Below are positions 1-14,700 of a stretch of DNA of 64,000 nucleotides, one piece after another. Both the position numbers and the translations under genes were made by a program. The stretch lies in NCBI GenBank assembly GCA_029721515.1, contig CM056558.1:17515240-17579239 (forward strand), given 5' to 3'. Positions within the stretch are counted from its first letter, which is position 1; each line of letters starts with the position of its first letter. The DNA comes from Synanceia verrucosa. Taxonomy: Eukaryota; Chordata; Actinopteri; Perciformes; Synanceiidae. Under the pieces are notes generated by a model. That model was not told where the DNA came from. It was given only the letters and a program-made list of their open reading frames with translations, and ran no database searches.

Positions 1-3000
1 AACTGAGAGATGCTTTTTGGTTATGACCATGTGAAATATTACAGTGCTGTATTTTGTTGAACAGACATTAAAGGACCTGTATTAATACCTCATGATAATT
101 ATATCTTGCATGTGCCAGCTATCTTGTTGGCTGTGAGAGGCCTTATCTCCATGACAACAAACAATGCAATCTGCCTACTCAATAAACATTATTATAGTTT
201 TCACAGAGCATATTGTCCACTTCATGCACTGATGTCAGAAATTAAGTTGTATTGAAATTGCATCATTTAAATGTTAAAGTTAGGAAACACAGTGCTCATG
301 AAAACCTTTAGCTGTGTTCAGATTGTCATATACGTTATTAGAATAAAATGCCCTTGGAATGCCCTTGTCCTCAACTTTAATCTGTTTCTAAACTAAGTTA
401 TTACAACAGATGTACATTTGCAAGTTAATTCATCCAAGGCAGATGGAAGTTCACTCCCTTCCTTCCTCATCTCTATCATTTAATTCAACTGATTTAACTG
501 CAGCACATTTCATTGCAGGCAATATAATTTCCACTAGAGTGCTTTAATAAGGATCAGACGGGACATGTACCCTTTTTGGGAGGGCTTGAGGTTACTGAAA
601 TTCATGGTTCCCATGAATTATGAATGTCATCTTTCTAAGTCTAAACAGTAAAATATCCCACTGTGGAAGATGATGCAAAGCAGAATATCACCAGTTACAA
701 TGCAAGAAATCAGTTTGAATTAGCACTGTGTTCTTGAGCCGCAGGCTCAGCCATTGCCACGTTGAGAGCTGCGGGGGAGGCAATAGATGGAATACAACCT
801 TTAAAACTAAAGTAGTTTTCCTTGAGGACTGGATGGGAAATACTGTAAGTCATCAAATAAAGGAAAATCACAGCACTTTAAAGTTAACTGCACTGGGGTG
901 TGCCGTAAGAGCAATTCAGCTTGTGTTTCGAACCAACCGTTTCACTTTCATTACGAGTCGTGGCTTCATGTGAGTGGGGATTTGTCTATAAGAGATGAGA
1001 ACTTTATTTGGGGGAAAATGTTCTTGCACATTTGATTAGTCATGTAACACATTTCTGTTGCAGCTTCCAAGTGATGGCCGCAGCGTTTTTGAAATTATAC
1101 TCATCATACTTAAACATTTGGTTTCCTGCAATAAAGCAACTGTTCAGAGCTGTACTCTTTGCTGTGTTTTATAAGACTACCTGCTGTTCAGAGTGTTGTC
1201 CAGGGCTTACATTAGTCTCCATCACCATTTCAAGACACGTCAATCATCTCCCCTGCAGTGGCACACTTCTAAGCTTTGTGTGCATTTGTGTGGGGGGAGG
1301 TTTGAGTCCCATTACAGTATTCTGATGACAATCTGTCACATTATCTCAGCCATCTGACCGTGTGTGCACGTGTGTGGGTTTCAAAAATCATTTTTCTCAG
1401 ACAACACAGACAGCATGGGAAGAGCATGCGGCAGCTGGAAGTGGATAGAAAGAGCAGAAACAGATTTTAAATGGAATATTAAATACTATCATACGTTGCT
1501 CCTTCATGCTTAAACTTTCAATGATTAACAATTATGTGTCTTTCAGTTGATTTTGATTTAGTAGCTTCAATTAGACTAGCTGTGACATAATCTAGATGAG
1601 CTGGCAATTTGGGAATTTATTTCATTCCAAAATTGCTGCTATTGCTCACCTGACTTGGCCTGACCCAACTGTGTGGAAGAGAGTCTACACATTCATGTTT
1701 CTTTAAATTTAAATGTGGTATAATGATGATGGGATTTCAATGTAAATGTGTGTAGATTTTTACTGTTTTTGGTTTTTATTTGGTTTATACCAAAGCTGTT
1801 TTTTTCTGATTTTTTCCGGATTAGTTTTAACATTTTCGGACAGTAAAAAAAAATAAATGCAGGATAAAAAGATATTATTTTTATTACACTCTTTCTAAAA
1901 TCAGGTGTGATAATAACAGCAAACGTAGCCTCAAATCTATAGCCCAAAGAAGAGACGGGAAACAGGTTCACAATCTCTTAAACCTCCCTTGTTCCCGTAC
2001 CAAAACCGAAGTGGATGGTCATTTGTCATTCTGTTTTGTTTTTTTTTTTTTACATGTAGCATAAATGAAATCACATAATTAACACTCATATCATTGCAGT
2101 ACTTCACCATTTGCTGGGTCTGCTCTTTTCCCTCTTGGGCCTAATTCCACTTGTAAAGATCACATATTTCAGATAATGTTATTGGTAGAAAAGGCGAGAC
2201 TTAACCAGAAGGCCAGTGATTATAATTAAAAAAAAATAATAAAATAAAACAAAATAAAACACCATATAATTTTATCTCCCAACTGTGAACAGCAACATGT
2301 CCAGACTGTGATGGTCCAACATGGTCATGATGCCAATTCATTATAAGTACAATAGTGTTGAATAGTCAATTTCTATAGTGATGTGTCAATCTGAAAGAAA
2401 GGTCGGGCCCTGCACATTGTCGTTCTGGTATAGCCGGAAAACATACTCTGGCTTATTCTTATTTCTTTAAACCAGTCACTTCTTCCAGGACTGGGCTCTG
2501 CCATTGCCTATGCTGTTGCCAGTGTAAAACAGTGGATTAATCAGAGACTGACAGATTTCCTCAGATAACCTTTGGAAAATCAAGGAAGCCAGAGGAAGTC
2601 TCTAGTGTTCATGCTGTACCCATAGAGCATGCCTGTCGCAGTGGCCAACAACACTTTGATTGTGTAAAATCAATCATCATCTGTGATTAGGCATGCTTTC
2701 AGAGCCTTCAGTGGACACAGAAGATATGTCTTTTTACAATTTTAAAACCTAATTTTATATACTTAATGAGTTCTGCTCTCATTTTAGCACTTTTGAATAG
2801 TTCATTCGCACATAGGGAGAGATGTTTCCGTGGCTTTTCTGTTATCTTCTGCTTTGCTCCATGTTCGAACACAGCATCACAATACTCCCTCTATTCCTTC
2901 AGCAGCAGAGGGTCGACCAGTGAGCAAAGATGAAAACTAAAGTTGTGGCTTAGTATCATAGAGCACTGGGGATAGAAATATGTTGCTGTATGATAACGTG

Positions 3001-5553
3001 TCTACTATTGGCCTCAAAACAACTATGAATGCATCTTTTGGATGCTGAATCCAAAACCCTTCCACTCTGACTAAATATTATTGGTGAAAAGCTGCCTTGC
3101 TTAACATGGTGCTTGTTGTATATAGAGTGACCTCACCAAGAAGGAAGTGTACGGTGTGTTAATAGCAAAATAGAGGACATAGGTCATATTAAAAGACTCT
3201 TTAATCCTATCATCCTGCGGGCAGCTGTCCAAAAAGCTGATGCAGGAGAATACTCTGCCTTCTTCCTTCTCTTTTGCTTCCTCTAACATTCCTTTGTCTT
3301 TTGTTTCTCCTTCCTCAAACAGCCCACTCTTTTCCTCCTCTGCAATCACAAATGCCTCCAAAACACACTTTTGACTCACATCCTCCATGTTTTTTTTTGG
3401 ACACACTTGCTTTGACAAGTTCTGTCTGTAAACATTCATTGTTTTCAGACAGGTCTGCGCCAGCCTTATAATCACAGCGCCCAAACAAAGCCATCCACTA
3501 AGCCTTTTGTTATCAGCTGCCTGGAAGATATCAGATACATGTCATTTTCCCTTACAAGGGCATTATGTCACATTTCCAACCTCATGCAAATGCCGCTTTT
3601 CATCAAACAATATTAGAAATTACTCATCCTCAAGGCAGGAAGCCGTCCCATAATCCAGAAGCAACAAATCAAATGCTGGATGTTACAGCTACAAGGAATT
3701 TTCACTTCAAGTGTAAGGCAAGCACCCAGGCTGCAGTGGATCCACTCAAATATGATTTTGTACAACGTGGGCCACCAATAACCCGGGGCTGTTTGGAACC
3801 TTTGTATGAAATGAAAGCTCTGTTTGTTCCTGTGAGGTCCTCTCAATGGAATTATAAGCAGAGTGCAAATGATGGGGGAACAGATTTTCCCACACACAAA
3901 TGTAATGAGGACTTCTGTTCCCTGAACAGGAAAATGCCAGAATAATATCTGTGCAAAGGAATGAAGATGCAACGTACAACAAATACTCTTTACCAACATC
4001 CAACATACCACGTAGATTTTAGCTGTGAAGTGACTGTTTCATTTTCATAATATCCTTCTTTATTATGAAAGAGTTGCCAGACAAACTCTCAGAGCACCAA
4101 GACAATCATTATTTTAAGTTGATTTTTTTTTTTTTCTTTTTTTAAATATTACGAGCTGTCAGAAACATTTGTTCCTACGAGTGAAAACATCAGTTATGGT
4201 ACCCTCAAGGTTTAGAAATGGTTCTCTGGCGAAATAAGCAGACAACATTTACCTCAGCATGCATCGCCTCAGCCATGTGACACAATTTGTCTTTAACGTG
4301 TAAATAATGTCCCACCACATCTGCACAGGAAACAAAGTACAACCTTTCGTTTGAGTAGAAAGAAAGCACAGCCATGCCTATTTATCTTTTAAATGACACC
4401 TACAAGGTCCTGTTTACTTCTGGAGGGAAGAAATATCCATTTGAGGGTCTTTTTTATGTTCTGCCAGTTTGATAGAGAAAGGAGGGTGTCAAACAAATGG
4501 CTGTTGGAGTGAGGCGAAGCCAACTGTGGATCAAACACGACAACATTTTCACACCCACTGCCCATCATAATGACAGGCTATATTCAGTAAGCACAGCTGA
4601 ATATCAAATACTCAACAAGTTGACTGTGATGACTCTCGTCATCTTCAGAGGTTTAATGTGTTGTCATTACTTGACCAAAAGGCACAGCAGCTCAATGGCA
4701 GATGAGAGAGTGTTGTGTCTTTTTTTTCCCTCATGCCATTTACTGTTTTAACAAAAACACGTGGTAGACTACCACTGAGAGGAATTCAAGACATTCTACA
4801 ACTAAAGATGAGAAGCTGCCAACTCACTATGACTCCTTAGTGCCACTGACTTTTGGACAACTTCATACAATAAATGTGTGCTGGAAGACCGCAACCCAGA
4901 AACAGAACATGCTTGATTTTTTTTTCCCCAGATGGGACAAAGTCAAAGCCTTCGGTATGAAATGACAACTGACAACTTTTTTTTGGATTTGATATCATAA
5001 ATTAGCAGCCTTTTGTAAAAAATAAACATTTAAAAATGTCATTCAGTGAAAAATCACTAATAATTGTATGGAAGTCATAATTGCAGACATTCAAAAAATT
5101 ACGTGATTGATTCACAGACTTCTTGAGCTAAATTAACCATATAGCCAATTTGAGTTAATATCTCAGCTGATTTTGCCAAAAGAGAATATCAAAAACAACC
5201 AATTTGTGGCATTTGTGATGAATAGATGATTGATCTTCACAACATTTCAGAGCACATCTTTCAAGCTGTTGCGCAGCACTTCCTGTTAGCTTTGTGTTAC
5301 TGCCAGAATTACATGCTCCCACCAGAGCTGTGCTGGCTACTGACTGCAGCACTGGATCTTAACTCTCACCCTGTCTTTTGGAGAATATACAGTAAGCTTG
5401 ATGGGATGTGGGAACCCCCAAGCCTAATCTTTCTTGAGGATTTCAGCAGCCGTTTTCATTGGAGACCGGGACAAAACTGAGCATTCAGGCCCTAAACATC
5501 TGCTCGCTTATTGTGGGATGCCAGAGCTGTAACGGTCACCTACGTGAATCTCT

Positions 5554-5586
<33 letters not shown>

Positions 5587-8500
5587 AAGCATGTGTTAGT
5601 GGCTTATTGCAGTGTGTGTCCATATCTGTGATTGAAACACTCGCTTCAGCAGATCCTCTTTGTTGGCACTGCAGGTCTGCAAATTGAGTCTCTTTTGGTG
5701 ATATCTCACACTTTGAACATGTTTTGAAGCAAAATGTTGTTAGAGATGGAGGGATGGTACAAGTTTTACAAAGGGGTTGGGGGTTGATTAAAACACATTA
5801 GAATTAGGATCAACTTTGTAAATTGTCTGCAAGCCATCCCCAAAACCATCATCAAAGTAGGGAAACAGGAACTGATAAACTTTACATCTTCCCCCTCCGT
5901 GCTGACTAATGAGGTTTTTGGCCCTAATTAACCCAGTTATCTTCTCTCCTACAACTGTCAACAATACCTCTCCTACCAGCGCCACGGGTAAAACAGCCTT
6001 TATGAAATTATAATATGACTGCTAGTTGCACTCATCCGGCTGTCTTGCAGACAAATACAAAGGATGAGCTCCCGTGGTGTCCTAGGAAGGAGACATCAAA
6101 GACAAAAAATGTTGATTTGTAAGTGCTTACATGCATAAACAATCAACACAAGCATGTACCGATCTACAAACATGCATATATTGTGGTGTCACTCATAGGA
6201 ACAGGACATGAACAACAGCACTAGGTTGCTGCTTGGAAGGTCAAATGAAAGTGTGTATGCAGTGTTGGTGTGCAAGTGTTGTTCTGTGGAGTGCTGGAAT
6301 TACTTTGAAGCCTCCTGCAGTTGTTGAGGACCTAATTTAGTGACAGAAGGTTCCCCGAAAAAAAAGGAAAGCTTTCAACCACCCAAGACATCTGTTAACT
6401 GTTGTCTTCCTGTCTGAATTGAGTTAAGAGGATACTAAGAACCACTGTTTCATGCACTCAATTTTGTAAAGATAATTCCCGCTTCTATCAGTGTTTATCT
6501 TGCATATTAATTTTGTATTTAAATAAGTTTTACTGAAGCCACACAAGAAAGAAACTTCTTTACGTGTGTCATTCACATAGATACTGCTATGATGTAGAGA
6601 TATTGTATATGCAGACATATTTTCAGACGACAACCAGAGCTAAAGCTATCTTGGTGTTAACTCATTTAGTCCTTAAAATACTACAAGTTCACCATTATAT
6701 TTTTTGTCTTGTGGCCTTATTAAAACCCTTTATGTGACAATTTATTGAAGTAATAGACCAAACTTAGCATATTCATGGGGAAAAGTTTCAGCAATTGCCC
6801 CACCACAAATGTGTTTATATTAAAAAATGTCTGCAGGAATTGGAACCAGATGATTTCCATTTGTAGTCCTAGTAGTGTTGACCAATCACATTTAAACATG
6901 CAGGTCTTGTTTGCTTGCTGGTTCGACAGTGTAATGCATTAACTGAAAACCAATCGCTGAACTCATCTGGGATCATTTGACGTTGATTTGCTAATCAGCC
7001 TGTAAACAACAGCAACCAGTGCAGTGAAGAGGAAGGCCAGGATCTCCCCAGAGCACAGGCAAATGCTTATGGGTGCAGTGATTGACATTCAAGTGACTAA
7101 AACTATCAAGCAGCCATCATGCTTTCAGTGGGAACAAAGGAGGAAGTAAAGTGATATCTGAGTCATTTCTGTGGCTAAACCTAACCAAACCCTAACCATA
7201 GTATTGTCACATCATGAAACAGACCTAGGCACCCAATCAGATAGATGTACCAACATGCTACAAAAAGCTCTAACTCCATAATTTATCACTTTAAAAAGAA
7301 AATGTTGAAAAAAAAAAGAAACAGAAAAAAAAAGAAACCAGAATAGACTAATTGGGATTCTTGGGGCGCTGAGAGAGGTGTGAATGTGGGGAAAAAAAGC
7401 ACTGCCATCATAATTTATGGTTATAGAGCATCAATTGTACTCAAACTTATTTTACAGCTGGCGACTCTGAAACCCCAAAATAATTTTCTGTAGCAATTCT
7501 AATAAAGCTAGCAAAGTAAATAAAATACCACACTCATAGAACAATAAATAAAACAAAGTATTAGCAAGACTCATATGTGATACTTAAACATTCAATTGCT
7601 CCAAGTTGTTGTTAAAATGTCTACATATAGACAGATGATCAACAGAGCAGCCAGTGCTAGTGTCACGAATGCACTGTGCAGCTTTTCAGTGGTACAGTTC
7701 ATCACACTTTGTAGCTCTGTTTAAGGAGCATTAGCATCAGTCAAGTTAGGAACTGTGTCTTTGAAATGCCATTTAATCTTCCTAATGGTATTTACAAAAT
7801 AAGACAGTAGCTTAATAAGATGGAAAAAAAAACTCACAGCAGACATCTTCTAGGCCAACAAATCTCATTGAAGCAAGACAGAAATTTGTCTGGAGAAAGC
7901 AATAAATTAATAACAGGGGTGGAGGAAAACTTTCCTTTTTTAATACAGTGACAATTCATGAAAAAGATGGCTATAATTGAGCATAGTCACCTCGCAAACT
8001 GCATCAAAAAAACTCATTATAAAGATGCTTTGTGTATACGCGATGTGTATGTTTGTTCTCCTTGAAGGCGGTGGCAGCAATAGATTCATTATTCAGCTGG
8101 TCTCTATCAGGGTCTGGATGTGTGCTGCATGTGCTTAAGGTAAGTGTACAATTTTGTGAACTGTAAAGGTTTTCATGGTGAATCATGTTAAGCTTTTGTT
8201 ACCAAATAAATAAATAAAAACTATTGTTGAAAGCAAGCTGGGGGAATGTAACCTTAATGATAGCTATCTAGAGTGTAAACTTCTCACTTGCATGCTTTTA
8301 TATGGCTGCATATCACAGAGTGGCCAAGACCATACAGAGCGTGAGGCTTCTATAAATCACAGTAAAGCACAAATAGACCTCCTCTGCTGATGGCCTTGTA
8401 CAAACACGGACAAAGGTCGCTCTTAAATTCTGCATGCTTTATCACTGTTTCCTTCTTTCTTTATTCTGCTTGTTTTATAATGCAACATTGGCCTTTTGGC

Positions 8501-11089
8501 TATGCAAATGGTGCAAATCAGACATGATTCCATGCTTTTTTTTTCTTCAAGTATTCAAACTAGTTTTTTATGTCATCTTGTTTGACTCTTTAACAAAAAT
8601 GAAAATAAAAAAATCTGAGTGTTTTCATAACTTCAACTGATTCCTGATTCTTATGTCAAAACTGCAACTTCACACTTAAGAAGGCAGTTTTAACTATTAT
8701 TTTCCGGGGCAATAATTTGCTTAATATTAGGGATGACTTATATGGTGAATCATTGTACTTTGGGGTATTTTTTGTGACTGACTGCAAATTTGTTATAAGA
8801 GCAGTGTCTTGTTTTTCTTTTTGTGTGTGTGCTTTTACACTATATGTTCAAGTCTCAACATTTAATTACAAGCTGCCTCAGAGAGAAATGCCACAGTCAC
8901 ACTTAATCTGAGGGATTCTATTTTAACGCCCTTGTCAGTCCCAAATCCTCCACTTTTCCCCCTTTTTCTTTATTCTCATCACCTCATCTCCAACACTTAT
9001 TTTCATTCTCTGCCTCAAAACGCTGCTCTCCATCAGTTTGGACTGAAGTCAAACTCTGCCGTTTGCACATTATCATAAAATAATTGGCTGTGGATATTCA
9101 GATCTTGGTAAAACTTGACCCTAAAATACCACCAAAAAACTGCATCGTCAAACATTTTCTTCTTTTCATCCTTGTTTCTTTCTTCGTTCTTTTTCTGTCT
9201 AACTCTTATCTCCTTATTCCAGACTTCATTTTTACCTGTCTCTTCCAGCTCCGGCTTCCTAGCAAAAATGTTATGATCAAATAGACTGCAATGGTCTTTC
9301 ACACAGCAAGAGCCCTCATTCATTAAGGCGAACACTTGTTAGCATTCCACCCCTCAGCCCCCAATAAAAAGCTAAGAAAAGTAGAACCATTTTGCATGAA
9401 GCTGAAGCTGTATTTACTCCACAGACTCTTTTCATTCCCTTGTGGTGTGTTTACAGTGGCTGTGGGAGGAAGGATAGCAGATTTCCTTTCATTTTTCTCC
9501 CTATCCTCCCCTTCTCTCCTCAGCTATCACACCTACGGATGATGCCTCATCCAGTCCTATCAGGCACCAAACACTAATTCGTCCTGTTGGCAAAAGTCTA
9601 CAAGCCTGTGGATGGCTCTCAGCTCAGTCACGGTGGCAGTGTAAACATGTTTTTCAAGCTCAATTTGTCTCCTCAAGAATACACCCATCACAGACAGCTG
9701 TTCTTATCATCAACACCTCGACAAACAACATCTAGCCCGGCTGAACGTCCTGACAATGAGAGAGTGTTGAATGTTGAGCTGGTCGCTTGGTTCTTTTTTG
9801 AGGGGCAGGTGAACGACACAAGGAGAGAAATCTCTCTTTTCATAGGAGGAGACAGAGTGCCTTTCAGGCCTAGACACGGTCGGGTTCACCAGTCAACCAG
9901 GATAGATGAGGACATCGCTGAACAGTGGCCCTGTTGTGGCCCAATAAAAAGGCTGAGGCTCTGGCACTTCTGCCTAACACCGGTAAGTGGCAATGAGAAT
10001 TACAGCAGTGATTCACTGTTTTTTTTTTTCACCATAAAGCTCACTTATTCCCTTCCTGTTGCTGCAGTGATACTCTACAAATACTGGATCAATATAAAAG
10101 TTAAATTTAAAAACGCTACAAATGACACATCTGCCAGCCTGCCTTCGGACTGATATGATTGCATTTAAAATGTTATTTGTTTTCTTAGAGGGCATTTGGC
10201 TCATTATGAGAGCCTCCCCTGACAATCCCAGGCAGCTGCCCTGACTCATGTGCCTTCTTTGAGGGTGTTGCTTGAGGGTGAAATGTATAATTACGAAATC
10301 AGTGGGACTTTTTTCTATTTTTTTCCTCCCAAGGCTGAGAGAAAGCTGCCGTTGCTGGTGCTTGGCGAACCCTGCTCCATGCACACATCAATGCTGGAGA
10401 TCTGATCCTCTACAGGCAAGAATGCCAATACACCCTAAGGAATATAGATTAGAGATGTTTGCTGGAAAGGCAGATAAAGGGTGGCAGTGTTGGTGAAGGT
10501 GGGAGGGGGGAGGGAGGCAGGTTACTGAGGAAGGGAGGAAATGAGTCGGACTGTGCCCATGTATATATTGTCCATGCATAAAAAATAAGTCTGTACAAGC
10601 TTTCCCAAGAGCTGCAGTAGGTGGTTAGTGTGTGTAATGCATGTGCAGATGAATGTTTCTGTAAGAGATGGTGCTTGCATTGTGGCTCGACCTCAGATCA
10701 GAAAGCATTTCACATGGCACAGCACATTTCAGAGTGCTGTCCGGGTCAAATACACTGCTGGTACGTTGTTATTTTCAAGGAAAATAAATAAATAAACAAA
10801 TCATTAGCAGATAATATCCACAGGTAGATTCTTAACATGTATTTTACTTCATATCCACATAAATAATTTATAATTTCAAGTACTCACCGCAGTTTGGAAC
10901 AGCAGATAAAGTTTAACTCAGTATTTCCCATTTCTCTTGCTGAATCTCGGTGACTTTCAACTGAGGATATTGTAAACTCATTTCACAGTTTGTCAGGGTT
11001 CACTAAGAACTCCGGAGGAAAAAAATACAGGAAACAGCACTCCACAAAAATCAAACACTAGTACACACTGAAGGGAATCCGAAAAGAGG
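1..11089. other. AT-rich non-coding region
   Basis: No convincing gene is seen in these 11 kb. Reading frames are short (mostly 60-130 codons), overlap on both strands and show no family signature. The sequence has short A/T runs, a GT microsatellite (listed separately) and AAATAAATAAAT-type tracts near 8.2 and 10.8 kb. A 188-codon frame at 9587-10153 is discussed among the rejected items. The region lies upstream of the CpG-rich island at 11.1 kb and may contain distal control sequence, but nothing specific can be assigned. Confidence 0.6.
5561..5586. repeat. (GT)13 microsatellite
   Basis: Perfect dinucleotide run of thirteen GT units in otherwise unremarkable non-coding DNA. Confidence 0.95.
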
Positions 11090-11284
11090 GAAAAGTGATC
11101 GGCAAGGAAGGCTGCTCCGGACCAATCCGTCGCACGGTTCTACATCAGTGAGAAACTTTGACTTTCGCTGTGGGGTGAAAAGTCGCCTTTATCCCAGAGT
11201 AATTCAGTTCCTAGAAGCAGAGGCTTTGACCTTTTTTTCTGGGGATAATGACTTTATAAAATGAAATCATCCAGCAGGAATAGT
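11090..11284 (+). promoter_or_regulatory. Candidate CpG-rich promoter
   Basis: CpG dinucleotides, scarce elsewhere in the window, become frequent here and stay so to about 11,720. A CCAAT motif is visible at 11,122-11,126 and a TATAAA motif at 11,255-11,260, which would place a start site near 11,285-11,290. The motifs and CpG density are seen directly; that this is an active promoter is inferred. No transcript evidence is available, and the downstream exons are not identified. Confidence 0.4.
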
Positions 11285-11700
11285 CAAGAGGAGAGAGGAG
11301 AGGAGGAGAGCGACTCAAGCAGCGCAAAGGGGCTGTCGATTAGGAGATTAAAAAGACGCGTTTGCGCATTTGCTTCGCAGGGTCCAGCAGCGTCGGACAG
11401 ATGCGACGGAATGCGGCTACCGGGATGCGAACAGCCTCCCCCCAAAGATTGTTAAATATCCCGTTATGAATTCCACCCAAGCGACGTCTTTTTTCCCCTT
11501 ACTTGACCCGCCTACTCCGCATCGCCGTGTGGAGAGAGCGCAGGAGCCAGATCCTGGAGAAACTGTAGCTAAAGGCGTCCAGCAGCAAATAACAGGCAGC
11601 TTGGGCGCCGGAGCTCCCCTCTGTGCCCCTCTCTCACTAAGTCACATGTTTGAGACACAAGTAACCCTCTGTAATAACTGCCAAAGGAGCGTGGACTAAG
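11285..11700 (+). other. Candidate first exon (5' UTR) with splice donor
   Basis: This CpG-rich stretch follows the TATAAA motif and ends at AAG|GTAGG (11,700/11,701), a good 5' splice-site match. It contains several short overlapping upstream frames (for example 11,261-11,455 and 11,370-11,699, the latter ending just before the donor), none of which looks like a conserved protein. That fits a long 5' UTR exon of a vertebrate gene whose first intron would fill much of the following window. The gene is not recognised. A plain CpG island without an exon remains possible. Confidence 0.4.
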
Positions 11701-14700
11701 GTAGGCGACGTGGTGAAAATGATAACAAGCGTTTTGTTAAGCGTTAAGTCTCCTATTTCTCCTTCTCACTTAAAATGAAAAGCACTGGTATGCATTAAGT
11801 GGAGTAGCACTCTCGTCATTAACTTTACACCATAATAAAACGTTAGTTGCAGTTTCTTAGGAGTAATTGAATACCCCCATCATCATAACTGCTTGGCATG
11901 TCCAGTCCAAAAAGTGCCTCCAGAGAGGACATCAAATAAGTCCTTATCTTGTCTAAGCTGTCACATTAGGAGGAGGAGTGTGTAGGTGTTCAGCATAATG
12001 CTTAATCCTCTTTGGGTTTTGTCTTGTGGAGCATGCCTATGCATGAACCATGAGTCATTAAGTCGCTCTGCACAAGCAGCCCTTGCTTAAAATCACCATG
12101 CAGGAGAGACTATGAGTGAATAGATAGATGCTGGCATTTTCATAATGACTATGACAACACACATTACAGTAACAGGGATCAGCGCTGTTAAACTGTACGC
12201 TAAGGTACCTGATTTCATTTTGGATGGCATGGATCAAAACCAGCGGCAGAGCATGTGGGATTCCACCTGTCCTTTATCTGAATTATACAATTTAAATCTC
12301 TCAGTGATGTGGGCGCTCTACTGGGTGAGTAGGTTTCAAGCCCATAGTGGCTAAAACATGAATTCTAAAATAGCTAGTTGATTAAATATCAAATTGTGAA
12401 ATGCAAAATGCTGTATTTGTTGCAATTAATGTTTTCATGTGACAGAAGCATGTAATTAATGCAAAAGGGTTAGGGTGCTGTATCATATACAGTACAATGT
12501 GGGTGGTTGTCCACAGCCCATTAGTTAACTTGTGATTCTGCTGGGGCTACAGAAAATAAACTACCCTGATACAGTATTAAATGATTCTGTGGAAGCAATC
12601 AGGTCTTGGGATTCTACAGACTCTTGCAGCCTCAGTGTGGTGCTAATTAACCCAGTTCCTCATGTATTTCTGTGTCCATTTAGTATGCTGTGATGTGCTG
12701 TAGCTGTCCGTGGTTCTGGAGTTGATTTATGATGTGTCCCAGCAGAGATTTGTGCCAGATTAGGCGTGTCACGTACTCCCTCCTATATCCTCAACTTGTC
12801 AATTCTGATCAGGCCGAAGTGATAACTTGTTAGAGAAATGTAATTAATTTAACCATTTCGGTAAGCTTATTCATCACATATGTATGTAGCATTGTTCCCA
12901 TTCCATTTATCATTCATGTTAAACATTCCCAGCTCTGTGGCTGTTGTAGATGAGCTTGTGGACAGGGTGCTGTCCATGGTGCTGAATTAGCAGCCTTGCA
13001 CTGCTTGAAGTCTGTAGGATCATGTTTCACTTTTTGATTAGAAATTACATAAATGCTTGACTGGACGAGTGATTCAGAATATTTACTGTATATTTAGAAA
13101 GCCTTACCATAAGTGTTCTCTTTGCTGTTATGTAAAGAGAACAAGTACTCACCACTTTATGTGCCAACATTTAACCTGACATCATTTTTTTCTTTCCTCA
13201 GAGTGTCACTTTGTCGGCCCCTTTCTTCTCGGACACAACCCACTAAGTACTTTAATTCCATTAATTTTGCTATCAACCATTAATGACTGTCATTAGCATA
13301 TTAATGAGTGATGTTCATGAAATGGATCTCCATCATGTCTGGTGGAACTGGAGCAACCCAGTGGATTTGCCGCTCCAGTGTCTGTGATGAGCGAGGCTGT
13401 GTAACTAATTTCCACCTTTAAGCACAGACTCATTAAAAGGACCTGAGAGTGTCTGGAGAGCGTTGCATTCATTTTCACTCTGTGACTGTCTGGACGGTTG
13501 CAGGAAATGTTCCTCTGATGGGAAGAGGGGTGTCACGTGTAACATTTGGTCTTTTTCACTGTCATTCTTAATTTCCTAAAGCCAGCACTCTGTTCTAAAG
13601 GGAGTTCACATCCATGTCAGAGATGAGTCATTCCTGAATCAGAGATACAGTATAACCTTTTTTTGTTTGGGGTGGAGGAGCTGTTTTGTTTCGCTAGCTA
13701 TTTTACAATAGTGACTTTAACACACAGCAGGATTTGCGTTTTCTCTTACTAGATCTTACTGTAGCAGAGTGTCTGACAGTTAGGCTCCTGCAAACTCTTA
13801 AAGCAATTCCTCTGCAGTAACACACAAGCCGAACTCCCTATAATTTGACCTTAGCTGTCTCCATTATCCCTCAGGCAGCCATGGAGGACAGTTGATTCAG
13901 ATAACTCCATTTCGCTGGGCCTGTGAAATGAATTTAGGCCTGTTCAACTAAGGGCCCATTCATTTTGCCTCCATTTCACTGTCTATCATTCCCCCAGAAT
14001 ACCATCAGACCAGCAGTTATCTATTCTATATTTAAAACAGCTAGGATTATTTGGTGCAGGGGATGAATATGCCTCATACTTCATACAGATTACCTCAAGC
14101 TATCTTGTGTTACCTTCTATCTATTGCTGCACTACAGATTTAGTATTAAGCCAGTGCCAGCAGTATCATACCCTGTTTATTATGGTGTATGCTTATCGCT
14201 GCATACCCAGGACAAAAGGTTCATGAACAGAAGGAACTTTTTAAACTGCTCAGAGGGAATATTCAACTTTTTTTGGGCTCATCACAAAGCAAATTCTGCT
14301 CCTAAACCCTCTAGAGTTTTTAAGAAGTCGAGCAGCAATCATCATTATTCACCCTTTGTTGAACACAGCAAAAAGAAGAACAAGCCATTGAAAGAGACTT
14401 AATGGTACTCAGGGTTAATGGTTTAATCTACCAGAACTTCTCATAATATCATAGCCAGTTCCCAAACGCGCTCTACTCTTGTACTTATTATACCATAAAC
14501 AACACTTTGTGTAATGGCCAATGCAAGGCTTAATGATTACCCTGATGAGAAGAGAAATTAAACTGATACCATAGGTAGTGCTATAAAATGGTGAGATAAC
14601 CTTGTTTTCAACTGAAAGCAACAACAGTAGCTCTGTGATTGTAATCCGTGTTTTCATTCACAATATTTATCATGGTATGACTGCTTCGATGCTTAACAGT

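Noticed and set aside
3565..4011. Overlapping frames of 126-132 codons on both strands
   Set aside because: Three overlapping frames on opposite strands with no family motifs; length is within chance for this much DNA.
7175..7199. CTAAACCTAACCAAACCCTAACC, similar to telomere repeat
   Set aside because: Only a few irregular CCTAA units; too short and imperfect to call an interstitial telomere.
9587..10153. 188-codon + strand open frame
   Set aside because: One of the longest frames, but its C-terminal part runs through a T tract, no domain or heptad pattern is visible, and a shorter frame overlaps on the opposite strand. Probably chance.
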